DNA of 64,000 bases from Salinibacter sp. 10B (GTDB lineage Bacteria > Bacteroidota > Rhodothermia > Rhodothermales > Salinibacteraceae): contig NZ_MQWC01000004.1 in NCBI RefSeq assembly GCF_002954405.1, positions 62,001 to 126,000 of the forward strand, written 5' to 3'. The position numbers and the translations under genes were made by a program. Under the pieces are notes generated by a model, which was not told the DNA's origin, ran no database searches, and saw nothing but the letters and a program-made list of their open reading frames with translations. Of this stretch, positions 36,123-43,989 are shown piece after piece (within the stretch, counting starts at the first letter, position 1; every line of letters starts with the position of its first letter).

Positions 36123-36781
36123 ATGCCTACCCGGTGTACCTCACGAATCTGGACGAGCAGCGAGCCGTGGTAGTTGGGAGTGGTCCCTCCGTGGAACGGA
36201 AGGTGACGGGGCTTCTCGACGCCGACGCACGGGTTACACTCATTGCTCCGGATCCGCCCCCACAACTCAGTGCGTGGGCGGAGGCGGGCAGACTTGAGTG
36301 GCGAGATCGGCGCTATCGGCGCGGCGATCTGCAGACGGCAGCCCTGGTAATTGTGACTGAGGCTTGTGAGGAAGCGAAAATGCGAATTCGGAAAGATGCA
36401 CGGGAGCAAAACGTGCTCCTCAATATCACAGGCGATACCGCTCAGTCCACCTTTGCCAATGGGGCCGTTCTTCGCCGCGGCCCCCTGGTCGTGTCGGTCT
36501 CGACCGCCGGGGGGGCGCCGTCCCTGGCCGTCCGAATTCGAGAGAAGCTGGCCGAGGAGGTGGGGGCGGAATACGAAGAACTCCTCACGATCATGAATGC
36601 ACTACGCGATCCGATGCAGGAACAGGTATCCGACGTTCAGGCGCGCCGTGATCGGTGGTACGCCATCCTTGATTCCGATGTGCTGGAGCTGTTGTCGGAT
36701 GGGCGTCGAGAGGACGCCCTCGATCGCATTGAGTCCATCGTGGGGCCGACCATCATGAAACAAACGGAGGGATGCTTCTAG
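36119..36781 (+). CDS. Precorrin-2 dehydrogenase (sirohaem synthase N-terminal type)
   Basis: 220 residues, starting in the ATGA overlap with the APS reductase. MNAYPVYLTNLDEQRAVVVG is the NAD-binding start of Met8/SirC/CysG-B proteins, and the later NGAVLRRGPLVVSVSTAGGAPSLA is the conserved dimer/active segment. It oxidises precorrin-2 to sirohydrochlorin and may also insert iron, as Met8 does; no separate chelatase is seen. Together with SUMT it completes sirohaem for the sulfite reductase. Tight coupling to cysH supports one transcript. Confidence 0.92.
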   Translation: MNAYPVYLTNLDEQRAVVVGSGPSVERKVTGLLDADARVTLIAPDPPPQLSAWAEAGRLEWRDRRYRRGDLQTAALVIVTEACEEAKMRIRKDAREQNVLLNITGDTAQSTFANGAVLRRGPLVVSVSTAGGAPSLAVRIREKLAEEVGAEYEELLTIMNALRDPMQEQVSDVQARRDRWYAILDSDVLELLSDGRREDALDRIESIVGPTIMKQTEGCF

Positions 36782-36901
36782 GGCGCGTCCAGCGCAGCCG
36801 CCCATTGAGGCGGCCCGCCAGACGGCCCACGCCGGTGCCCTCCCCAGGGCAGCGGAAGCCCGATTCCCTCTCCGACGATATACGCACTTATCTACGACGC
36901 A

Positions 36902-38791
36902 ATGGAATTCGATCTTCCCGTTCTTTCAGACGACGAAGCCACGGAGCCGGAAGCCATTCCCGATGCTACCGTCCTCTTTGCGGGGGACTCGGGCGACGGC
37001 ATGCAGCTTACCGGCAACCAGTTTACCCGGGCCACGGCGCATGCGAGAAATGACCTCGCGACCCTGCCCGACTATCCAGCCGAAATTCGGGCCCCGGCCG
37101 GGACGACCTTCGGGGTTAGTGCGTTTCAGATTCAGTTTGGGGCCGGGGAGGTCCGAACGCCGGGCGAGGAGGTCGACATGCTCGTGGCCATGAATCCGGC
37201 GGCCCTGAAGGTGCATGGAGACCGTGTTACGCCGGGGGGGACCATCCTTACCGATGAGAATGCCTTTACGGACCGGAACCTCAACAAGGCGGGCTACGAC
37301 GAAAATCCGCTGGACGACGGGTCGCTGAGTGAGTACCAGGTGTTTCCGATCGAGTTGACGCGTTTGACGCGGACGGCCTTGGAGGAGTACCCGCTCAAAC
37401 AGGATCAGAAAGATCGGGCCAGGAACATGTTTGCGCTGGGGTTGGCATCGTGGCTCTACTCGCGTCCCCTGGCGCCCGCCATCGAATGGATTCGGAAGAA
37501 GTTTGAGGAGAAGCCGGACATCCTGGAGGCCAACCTCCATGTCCTGAAGAAAGGGTATCACTTCGGGGAGACGGCGGACCTCTTTACCACCCGATACGAG
37601 GTTCGGGAGGCCGACCTTCCGGACGGGACGTATCGCACGATCACGGGGGCGGAAGCGCTGTCTATGGGACTCGTGGCGGCGGGGGAGAAGAGCGGGCTGG
37701 ATGTGTACTACTCGTCCTATCCCATTACGCCGGCGTCCGACATCCTTCACGAGATGAGCAACCACAAACAGTTCGGGGTGCGGACGGTGCAGGCCGAGGA
37801 TGAGATTGCGGCGGTTACGTCGGCCCTCGGAGCGTCATTCGGGGGGCACATCGGGGTAACGGCGACCAGTGGCCCCGGCGTGGCACTAAAAACGGAAGCC
37901 ATCGGGCTCGGAGTCATCACGGAGCTCCCGCTCATCGTCATCAACATGCAGCGCGGCGGTCCGTCGACCGGCCTTCCGACGAAGCCGGAGCAGAGCGATT
38001 TGCTGCAGGCCCTTTACGGTCGCAACGGCGATGCCCCGGCCGCCGTGCTCGCGCCTCATTCCCCCTCCGACTGCTTTGAGGTGGCATTCGAGGCCGCTCG
38101 GATCGCGACGAAGTACATGACCCCGGTTTTCATTCTGGCCGACGGCTACCTAGGCCAGGGCTCCGAGCCGTGGCGTGTGCCGGATCCGTCCGATCTTCCG
38201 GAAATCGACGTGACGTTTGCCGGGGAGACGAATGGGATCGACGGGGAGGGACGGGACACCTTCAATCCCTATGTGCGCGACGAGGAGACGCTGGCGCGCG
38301 GGTGGGCCACACCCGGCACCCCCAACCTCGAACATCAGATCGGGGGACTGGAGAAAGAGCACGAGACGGGACATGTAAGTTATGATCCCGAAAACCATCA
38401 GAAAATGACTGAGATCCGCGCGGAGAAGATTCAGCGGATCACACAGGACATTCCTGAGACGACCATCAATGGGGCACGCGCAGGCGACGTGCTCGTAATC
38501 GGATGGGGATCGACCAAGGGGGCGATTGATACTGCCGCGAACCGATTGCAGGCCGAAGGAGAAGCCGTGAGCAGTGTCCACCTCCGGTACCTGAGTCCAC
38601 TTCCCGCTGACCTGGGCGAGATCGTGGCGGGCTTCGATCAGGTTCTCGTGCCGGAGCTCAACAACGGCCAACTGGTGCGCGTTCTGCGCGATCGGTTTGC
38701 TCGCCCCTTTCAGGGGCTCAACAAGATTCAGGGGCAGCCCTTCGAGGCCCGAGAAATTGTGGAGAAGGTGCGCACACTTCTCCGTGCATAG
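36902..38791 (+). CDS. korA: 2-oxoacid:ferredoxin oxidoreductase, fused gamma-alpha subunit
   Basis: 629 residues. The N-terminal gamma-type domain (FAGDSGDGMQLTGNQF, about 20-200) is joined to the alpha domain (GAEALSMGLVAAGEKSG, YPITPASDILHEMS, QAEDEIAAV, TSGPGVALKTEAIGLG, MQRGGPSTGLPTKPEQSD), typical of KorA-type enzymes. With the beta subunit it oxidises 2-oxoglutarate, or a related 2-oxoacid, with CoA and reduces ferredoxin. It lies 120 bp after the sirohaem gene; a ferredoxin and the beta subunit follow. This would supply low-potential electrons to sulfite reductase, in addition to central metabolism. Confidence 0.93.
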   Translation: MEFDLPVLSDDEATEPEAIPDATVLFAGDSGDGMQLTGNQFTRATAHARNDLATLPDYPAEIRAPAGTTFGVSAFQIQFGAGEVRTPGEEVDMLVAMNPAALKVHGDRVTPGGTILTDENAFTDRNLNKAGYDENPLDDGSLSEYQVFPIELTRLTRTALEEYPLKQDQKDRARNMFALGLASWLYSRPLAPAIEWIRKKFEEKPDILEANLHVLKKGYHFGETADLFTTRYEVREADLPDGTYRTITGAEALSMGLVAAGEKSGLDVYYSSYPITPASDILHEMSNHKQFGVRTVQAEDEIAAVTSALGASFGGHIGVTATSGPGVALKTEAIGLGVITELPLIVINMQRGGPSTGLPTKPEQSDLLQALYGRNGDAPAAVLAPHSPSDCFEVAFEAARIATKYMTPVFILADGYLGQGSEPWRVPDPSDLPEIDVTFAGETNGIDGEGRDTFNPYVRDEETLARGWATPGTPNLEHQIGGLEKEHETGHVSYDPENHQKMTEIRAEKIQRITQDIPETTINGARAGDVLVIGWGSTKGAIDTAANRLQAEGEAVSSVHLRYLSPLPADLGEIVAGFDQVLVPELNNGQLVRVLRDRFARPFQGLNKIQGQPFEAREIVEKVRTLLRA

Positions 38792-38827
38792 TCCGAATGC
38801 TTCCGTCCATCCCCAATTCGATCAGCC

Positions 38828-39172
38828 ATGACGTACATCGTCACCGAGCCCTGCATCAACTGCAAATACACCGACTGCGTGGAGGTCTGCCCGGTGGACT
38901 GCTTCTACGAGGGTCCCAACTTCCTGGCGATCCACCCGGACGAGTGCATCGACTGCAACGCGTGCGTCCCGACATGCCCCGTCGAGGCAATCTACCCGGA
39001 CGATGAGGTGCCGGAAAAGTGGTCGCATTACTACCAGTGGAATGATTACCTCTCCCGGCAGTGGAAGGAGATGGGCTACAATATCACCCGAGAAAAGGAG
39101 GACCCGGAGGATGCCGACGAGTGGCAGGATAAGGAGAAGTCCGAGCAGGACATCCTAACCTGGGATGCCTGA
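38828..39172 (+). CDS. fdxA: FdxA-type 3Fe-4S/4Fe-4S ferredoxin
   Basis: 114 residues. The cluster motifs are [18 protein letters not shown] and [15 protein letters not shown], the pattern of seven-iron ferredoxins. The tail beyond residue 65 is acidic and Trp rich ([17 protein letters not shown]), as in FdxA proteins. It sits between the alpha and beta subunits of the 2-oxoacid oxidoreductase, 36 bp after korA, so it is probably that enzyme's electron acceptor and a donor for sulfite reductase. Confidence 0.95.
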   Translation: MTYIVTEPCINCKYTDCVEVCPVDCFYEGPNFLAIHPDECIDCNACVPTCPVEAIYPDDEVPEKWSHYYQWNDYLSRQWKEMGYNITREKEDPEDADEWQDKEKSEQDILTWDA

Positions 39173-39252
39173 GTGGACTGCTCCTTCGGGGTGCGCGCAA
39201 CGACGCGCCGCCGGCGCGTCTCAACCATGGATCAAAGTGACTTGCCAGTAGG

Positions 39253-40584
39253 ATGAGTGATCACGACAGTCAAGACGGCACCAAGAAACCGGATCTCCCT
39301 CCGAGTCTCTCCGGTGGTGGAGAGTCTTCTGCCGAGAACGAAAGTAGTGACTCGGACGGAACCAAAAAGCCCGATCTCCCGCCCAGCCTTTCCGGTGAGG
39401 AAGAGGCCTCGTCGAACAGCAGCGAGGCCGGGACGAAGAAGCCGGACCTTCCGCCGGGCCTTTCCGGGGACGACGGAGAGAGGGGAACGAAACCGCCTGC
39501 CGGGCCGGAGTCGGAGGACGACTCGGGACCGACGCTGCCGCCAGGATTTGGAGGAGACGGGGCGACGGCCGATGACTCTGAACTCACGCGAAAGGACTTC
39601 CAGACCGACCAGGAGGTTCGGTGGTGCCCCGGCTGCGGGGACTACGTGGTGCTGGCACAGGTTCAGCGCCTGCTGCCCGATCTCGATGTCGATAAAGAAA
39701 AGATCGTGTTTGTAAGCGGCATCGGGTGCGCCGGACGGTTTCCGTACTACATGAACACGTACGGCTTTCACTCCATCCACGGACGGGCGCCGGCGTTTGC
39801 CACCGGGCTCAAGACGTCGAATCCGGAACTCGATGTGTGGATCGTAACGGGGGATGGGGATGCGCTCTCGATCGGGGGGAATCACCTCATCCACGTTCTG
39901 CGACGCAACTTGGATACGCAGATCCTGCTCTTCAACAACGAAATTTACGGCCTGACAAAAGGGCAGTACAGTCCCACGTCCGAGCAGGGGAAGGTGACGA
40001 AGAGCACGCCGCACGGTTCGGTGGACCGTCCGGTGAATCCTGTGGGGCTTGCGCTTGGGGCCGATGCCTCGTTCGTCGCGCGAACAGTAGATAAGGATCC
40101 GAATCACATGACGGACACCCTAAAGGCCGCCCATGCCCACCAGGGAACGGCCTTCGTGGAGATCTACCAGAACTGCCACGTCTTCAACGATGGTGCGTTT
40201 GCCGAATTCACCGACAAAGATACTAAACCGATTCGCACCCTCCAGCTCGAAGACGGGGAGCCGCTCGTGTTCGACAAGGGCCGAAAGGGCGTACGTGTGG
40301 ACCCTGTCAGTCTCCAGCCGGAAGTCCTTTCGCTGGAGAATAGCGAGTACGGAGTGAGCGACTGCCACGTCCACGACACCTCCAACGCAAACCTAGCCCG
40401 CATCCTCGGGGAGCTCTTCTGGGACCCGGATCTGCCCCGTCCGTTCGGCATCATCTACCAGGACGAGCGCCCGACCTACGAGGCGCAGGTGCAGGCGCAG
40501 GTGGAGCAGGCGATGGAAGACGACGAGCCGAGTGACCTCGAAGGCCTTCTGCACGGCAACGACACCTGGACGGTGGGGGACTGA
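39253..40584 (+). CDS. korB: 2-oxoacid:ferredoxin oxidoreductase, beta subunit with repeat tail
   Basis: 443 residues, about 100 longer than usual because of the N terminus. Residues about 8-70 hold three near-identical copies of GTKKPDLPPSLSG separated by Ser/Glu spacers, then GTKPPAG and DDSGPTLPPGFGGDG. The enzyme domain starts near 118: RWCPGCGDYVVLA (cluster/TPP region), GIGCAGRFPYYMNTYG, the TPP motif VTGDGDALSIGGNH, and NNEIYGLTKGQYSPTS. It forms the thiamine-dependent core with KorA. The tail is absent from ordinary KorB proteins and resembles that of the sulfite reductase in this cluster. Confidence 0.94.
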   Translation: MSDHDSQDGTKKPDLPPSLSGGGESSAENESSDSDGTKKPDLPPSLSGEEEASSNSSEAGTKKPDLPPGLSGDDGERGTKPPAGPESEDDSGPTLPPGFGGDGATADDSELTRKDFQTDQEVRWCPGCGDYVVLAQVQRLLPDLDVDKEKIVFVSGIGCAGRFPYYMNTYGFHSIHGRAPAFATGLKTSNPELDVWIVTGDGDALSIGGNHLIHVLRRNLDTQILLFNNEIYGLTKGQYSPTSEQGKVTKSTPHGSVDRPVNPVGLALGADASFVARTVDKDPNHMTDTLKAAHAHQGTAFVEIYQNCHVFNDGAFAEFTDKDTKPIRTLQLEDGEPLVFDKGRKGVRVDPVSLQPEVLSLENSEYGVSDCHVHDTSNANLARILGELFWDPDLPRPFGIIYQDERPTYEAQVQAQVEQAMEDDEPSDLEGLLHGNDTWTVGD

Positions 40585-40586
40585 TT

Positions 40587-40656
40587 TCGTATTGCGTAGT
40601 GCGTATTGCGTCACGGTCTCTGCTAAGATTGACGCAGTACGAAATACGCAATACGA
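40587..40656. repeat. Long hairpin repeat after korB (ACGCAGTACG family), copy 2
   Basis: Left arm 40587-40613 and right arm 40630-40656 are complementary at 24 of 27 positions with a 16-nt loop. The right arm contains ACGCAGTACGAAATAC, identical to copy 1 near 23.9 kb. It sits 3 nt after the korB stop and before hemD, so the transcript could end or be processed here. Confidence 0.75.
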
Positions 40657-40709
40657 GATACACGCTGGCTCCAAGCACCGCGCTCTCCGAAAATTTTCTA
40701 CGATCGATC

Positions 40710-41552
40710 ATGAGCACCACTCCCCTCAACGGCATCACGGTCGTCGGCTTCGAGAGCCGAATGTCCGACGCGACGGCCGACCTGATTGAAAAATATGGAG
40801 GGGAGGCTCTGCCCGCACCGTCCATGCAGGAGGCCCCGCTCGACGAGCACGACGCCGTATTTTCGTTTGCCGAGGGCCTCTTCGACGGTACCTTTGATCT
40901 GGTGTATTTCAACACAGCCGTTGGGACCCGAATGGTGTTCGACACTCTGGAGACGGAGTATGATCTCGACGACATTCGGGCAGCGCTCCAAAACACCATT
41001 GTCGTGTCCCGGAGTCCGAAACCGGGCAGTGCGCTCAAAAATCACGATATGCCCATTGATGTGAAGGCGCCGGAGCCGCACTCATGGCGCGAAGTGCTAG
41101 AAACACTCACGTCCAACGAAACGACGGCCCCGCTCGACGGCAAGCGCATCGCAATTCACGAGTATGGACGACCGAACCAGGAACTCAATCAGGCGCTCGA
41201 AGCGGAGGGGGCCAACGTCGTACGAGTACCCATTTACCGATGGGCACTTCCCGATGACCTCCAGCCCCTCAAGAACGGCATTCGGGCGCTCATCGGAGGG
41301 GCGGCACAGGTGGCGCTCTTTACGAGTCGACAGCAAGTGGCACATATGCTGCAGGTGGCGTCCGATGAGGGATGGGAGAATGCCCTTCGGACCGCCCTGC
41401 AGGACGCCATGGTCGCATCCGTGGGCCCGGTGACCTCTGAGAAGCTCAAAGAGCACGACCTGCCGGTCGACTTCGAGCCCGACCGTCCCAAACTCGCGAT
41501 CTTAATTCAGGGCATGGCCGATTACGCCCCGCAGTATTTTAAACCGGCCTGA
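40710..41552 (+). CDS. hemD: Uroporphyrinogen-III synthase (HemD-like)
   Basis: 280 residues from ATG 40710. Two-domain HemD layout: GITVVGFESRMSDATADLIEKYGG at the start, FNTAVGTRMVFDTL, the second domain opening GKRIAIHEYGRPNQEL, and VALFTSRQQVAHML plus VASVGPVTSEKLKEHDLPVDFEP near the end. These are the weakly conserved but diagnostic elements. It closes hydroxymethylbilane to uroporphyrinogen III, the substrate of SUMT, so its place in the sirohaem/sulfur region makes sense. Sequence conservation in this family is low, hence some caution. Confidence 0.82.
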   Translation: MSTTPLNGITVVGFESRMSDATADLIEKYGGEALPAPSMQEAPLDEHDAVFSFAEGLFDGTFDLVYFNTAVGTRMVFDTLETEYDLDDIRAALQNTIVVSRSPKPGSALKNHDMPIDVKAPEPHSWREVLETLTSNETTAPLDGKRIAIHEYGRPNQELNQALEAEGANVVRVPIYRWALPDDLQPLKNGIRALIGGAAQVALFTSRQQVAHMLQVASDEGWENALRTALQDAMVASVGPVTSEKLKEHDLPVDFEPDRPKLAILIQGMADYAPQYFKPA

Positions 41553-41585
41553 ACACGCCGTCAGACTCTCTGACGAGTGAAGAGA

Positions 41586-41629
41586 ATCTTCGCCCCGTTT
41601 CGGCGCAACTGGCGCCGACAGGCGAAGAT
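41586..41629. repeat. Nested hairpin between hemD and rhodanese genes
   Basis: An outer 9-bp stem ATCTTCGCC/GGCGAAGAT (41586-41594 with 41621-41629) encloses an inner 7-bp stem TCGGCGC/GCGCCGA (41600-41606 with 41612-41618). A third small hairpin GTCAG/CTGAC lies just upstream (41560-41574). There is no U-run. It may be a terminator variant or a regulatory leader of the sulfurtransferase gene. Confidence 0.5.
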
Positions 41630-41676
41630 CTGTACCTCAGCAGTCGTTTTCATTGAACAAAAGAGCGAGTATTTTT

Positions 41677-42534
41677 ATGAGTGAATATGCAAATCCAGAT
41701 GTCCTGGTCTCGACCGACTGGGCGGCAAATCACCTCGATGATGACAACGTCCGCTTCGTCGAGGTCGACGTAGACACCTCGGCCTACGAGGACGGGCACA
41801 TTCCGGGCGCCGTCGGCTGGAACTGGCAAACGCAACTTGCCGACACACAGACCCGCGATCTGGCGTCGAAGGAGGATTTTGAAGAGCTTCTTCAGACGTC
41901 GGGTATTGATAACGACACCACTGTCGTTCTCTATGGCGACAACGACAACTGGTTTGCCACGTGGGCTTTCTGGCAACTCAAATACTACGGCCACGAAGAC
42001 GTCAGAATGTTGAACGGTGGCCGCAAGAAGTGGCTTGCAGAGGATCGAGAGCTTTCGCACGAGGAGCCCGACTATCCGGAGGGCAACTGGACGGCAGAGG
42101 CCCCGGACAAGTCGATCCGTGCCTTCTCCAGCTACGTGCAGCAGAATCTGGACCGCGACGATCTGGAGCTGGTCGATGTTCGGTCGCCGGAGGAATTTCG
42201 CGGCGAGAAGCTCGGCCCCGAAGGTCTAAACGAAGGGGCGCAGCGCGGAGGACACATTCCGGGGGCACACAACATCAGCTGGAGTGAAGCTGTGAATGAA
42301 GACGGGACCTTCAAGACAGCCGAGGAGCTGAAGGACATCTACGAGGAGCGAGGCATCACGCCCGATAAGGAGACGATTGCCTACTGCCGCATTGGGGAGC
42401 GCTCCAGCCACAGCTGGTTTGTGCTCTCGGAGTTGTTGGGTCATCCTAACGTTCGGAACTACGACGGATCCTGGACGGAGTGGGGCAATATTGTCGGGGT
42501 CCCCATCGAGACGGGGGCTGATCCGAACGCGTAA
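41677..42534 (+). CDS. Two-domain rhodanese sulfurtransferase
   Basis: 285 residues from ATG 41677. Tandem rhodanese domains: the first has GHIPGAVGWNW and VVLYGDNDNWFATWAFW; the second has LVDVRSPEEFRGE, GHIPGAHNI and the active-site Cys in YCRIGERSSHSWFVL. The CRIGER loop favours thiosulfate sulfurtransferase over 3-mercaptopyruvate sulfurtransferase, though both act on similar folds. It carries sulfane sulfur, in keeping with the surrounding sulfur genes. A strong terminator follows. Confidence 0.93.
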   Translation: MSEYANPDVLVSTDWAANHLDDDNVRFVEVDVDTSAYEDGHIPGAVGWNWQTQLADTQTRDLASKEDFEELLQTSGIDNDTTVVLYGDNDNWFATWAFWQLKYYGHEDVRMLNGGRKKWLAEDRELSHEEPDYPEGNWTAEAPDKSIRAFSSYVQQNLDRDDLELVDVRSPEEFRGEKLGPEGLNEGAQRGGHIPGAHNISWSEAVNEDGTFKTAEELKDIYEERGITPDKETIAYCRIGERSSHSWFVLSELLGHPNVRNYDGSWTEWGNIVGVPIETGADPNA

Positions 42535-42547
42535 CGTTGGTTTACCG

Positions 42548-42592
42548 GGCCATCCCGGCCGAGAGCATCGCTTCGTCCGGGATGGCCTTTTT
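42548..42592 (+). terminator. Intrinsic terminator after rhodanese gene
   Basis: GGCCATCCCGG (42548-42558) pairs with CCGGGATGGCC (42577-42587), a perfect 11-bp GC-rich stem, followed by five T. Confidence 0.85.
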
Positions 42593-42614
42593 ACTGCTTC
42601 TGACTTGAGGAAAA

Positions 42615-42899
42615 ATGACTCGGACTCCGCGAATCGAAATTCGATACTGTTACCAGTGCCGGTGGACGGCTCGCGCGGCCTGGATGGCGCAAGAGGTACT
42701 GACCACCTTTACGGACACCCTTGGTGAGGTGGCCCTCGTGCCGGTGACGGGAGGGACGTTTGAGATCCGAGCCGACGGTCGCCTGCTTTGGGCACTCGCA
42801 GAGAAGGATCGATTTCCGCAGCCGAAGGAACTGAAGCAGCGTGTACGCGACGCGATTGATCCGGCGCGTGACCTTGGGCACGCGGATCGGGAGGAGTGA
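42615..42899 (+). CDS. SelW/Rdx-family thioredoxin-like protein
   Basis: 94 residues. IRYCYQCRWTARA carries the CxxC redox motif of the SelT/SelW/SelH (Rdx) family, with Cys in both places, no selenocysteine. GTFEIRADGRLLW is the second conserved strand pair, and RFPQPKELKQRVRD the C-terminal helix. Members are small thiol-redox proteins. It overlaps a possible GTG start of the following Rieske gene, which suggests joint expression. Confidence 0.88.
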   Translation: MTRTPRIEIRYCYQCRWTARAAWMAQEVLTTFTDTLGEVALVPVTGGTFEIRADGRLLWALAEKDRFPQPKELKQRVRDAIDPARDLGHADREE

Positions 42900-42955
42900 C
42901 GCTTTCAGGTGAACCTACAGTTCCGTATGACCCGAACACATATTTCCGTTATTGC

Positions 42956-43498
42956 ATGAAAGAGCTTCCGTTTCAGATTGAGCGATTTCTCGTCAAGCAG
43001 TTGGCCTGCGGCCGAGCCCCGGCGGCCATAGCCGAGGACATCCAGGCGCAGTTTCTCCGCCCCGTTGACGCCGATCAGGTTCGGGCATATGATCCAGACG
43101 CAGACGGATCGGCCCTGAATTCGGACCTGCGCGAGTTGTACCAGCGCACCCGAGCCGACATTCTTGGGGAAGACGAACAGGAAGCAGAGGTCCGCTCGTT
43201 CGTCGCGGTTGCCACCACGGACGCACTGGCGGATACATCCGTTCACTGCGTAGAGAAGAAGGGAACGGCGATTGTGCTTATTGCGAGCGGGGGAGAGTAT
43301 ACCGCTCTTTCAAATCGATGTACTCATAAAGGGGGGCCGCTCTGTGAAGGGGAGCTGTCCGATGGTTCGATTGAGTGTCCCTGGCACGGGGCGGAGTTTG
43401 ACGTGCGTACCGGAGAGCCTGCCGGACCGCCTGCTGTGGAGGGAGTCGAGACGTATGAGGTGCGAGTAGAGGAGGAGACTATCGAGGTGAAACTGTAG
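42956..43498 (+). CDS. Rieske 2Fe-2S protein with unusual N-terminal domain
   Basis: 180 residues from ATG 42956; a GTG at 42896 overlapping the SelW-like stop by 4 bases would add 20 residues. The C-terminal 100 residues form a soluble Rieske ferredoxin: CTHKGGPL and CPWHGAEFD bind the cluster. The N-terminal 80 residues (FQIERFLVKQLACGRAPAAIAEDIQAQF) are helical and not part of known Rieske proteins; they look like a small DNA- or protein-binding helix set, but I cannot name it. It may act as electron carrier or sensor near the sulfur genes. Confidence 0.88.
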   Translation: MKELPFQIERFLVKQLACGRAPAAIAEDIQAQFLRPVDADQVRAYDPDADGSALNSDLRELYQRTRADILGEDEQEAEVRSFVAVATTDALADTSVHCVEKKGTAIVLIASGGEYTALSNRCTHKGGPLCEGELSDGSIECPWHGAEFDVRTGEPAGPPAVEGVETYEVRVEEETIEVKL

Positions 43499-43548
43499 AG
43501 GTCTGTTTCAGTAGCTCGGGGCGGTCTTTCGTATGCGATACTCTTAAA

Positions 43549-43989
43549 ATGTCTATAGCTATGAACGTGCAACTAGAGCGTGTGAACGATGCTCTTCAAT
43601 TCCGGGCTGGGAACGAGTCGGGGTATGAGTTTTCGATCGCCTCCACCGACGACATGGAAGGCGTAAGCCCGATGGAAATGGTGGCACTGAGCGTGGGCGG
43701 GTGCAGCAGTATTGACATTTTGTCCATTTTGGAGAAGCAGCGGGAGTCCGTGGACAGCTATGATGTGGAGGTGGAGGCAGAGCGTGCCAATGATGAGACG
43801 CCGGCTGTCTTTACGTCGCTGCACGTGAAATATCATGTTGAGGGCGAGGTGGAGCCCAAGAAGATGCGCCGGGCCATTGAGTTGAGCCTGGACAAGTACT
43901 GCTCCGTTTCGCACATGCTCGAAGGGACAGTCGACATTTCGTACACCTTTACCGTAAACGGGACCGAATACGATGGACAGACCCGATAG
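43549..43989 (+). CDS. OsmC-family thiol peroxidase-like protein
   Basis: 146 residues (142 if ATG 43561 is used). OsmC fold features: PMEMVALSVGGCSSIDIL with the first redox Cys and LDKYCSVSHMLEG with the second. OsmC/Ohr proteins reduce organic hydroperoxides; this subgroup without the Ohr motif is often just called OsmC-like. The next gene starts 17 bases before its end, so the two are translationally coupled. Confidence 0.92.
   Translation: MSIAMNVQLERVNDALQFRAGNESGYEFSIASTDDMEGVSPMEMVALSVGGCSSIDILSILEKQRESVDSYDVEVEAERANDETPAVFTSLHVKYHVEGEVEPKKMRRAIELSLDKYCSVSHMLEGTVDISYTFTVNGTEYDGQTR

Noticed and set aside
34524-36781. A fused CysG multifunctional sirohaem synthase
   Set aside because: The methyltransferase and the dehydrogenase are separate genes with APS reductase in between.
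39277-39570. Direct DNA repeats that could suggest a CRISPR-like or mini-satellite array
   Set aside because: The repeats are in frame inside korB and encode GTKKPDLPP motifs; repeat and spacer sizes do not fit CRISPR.
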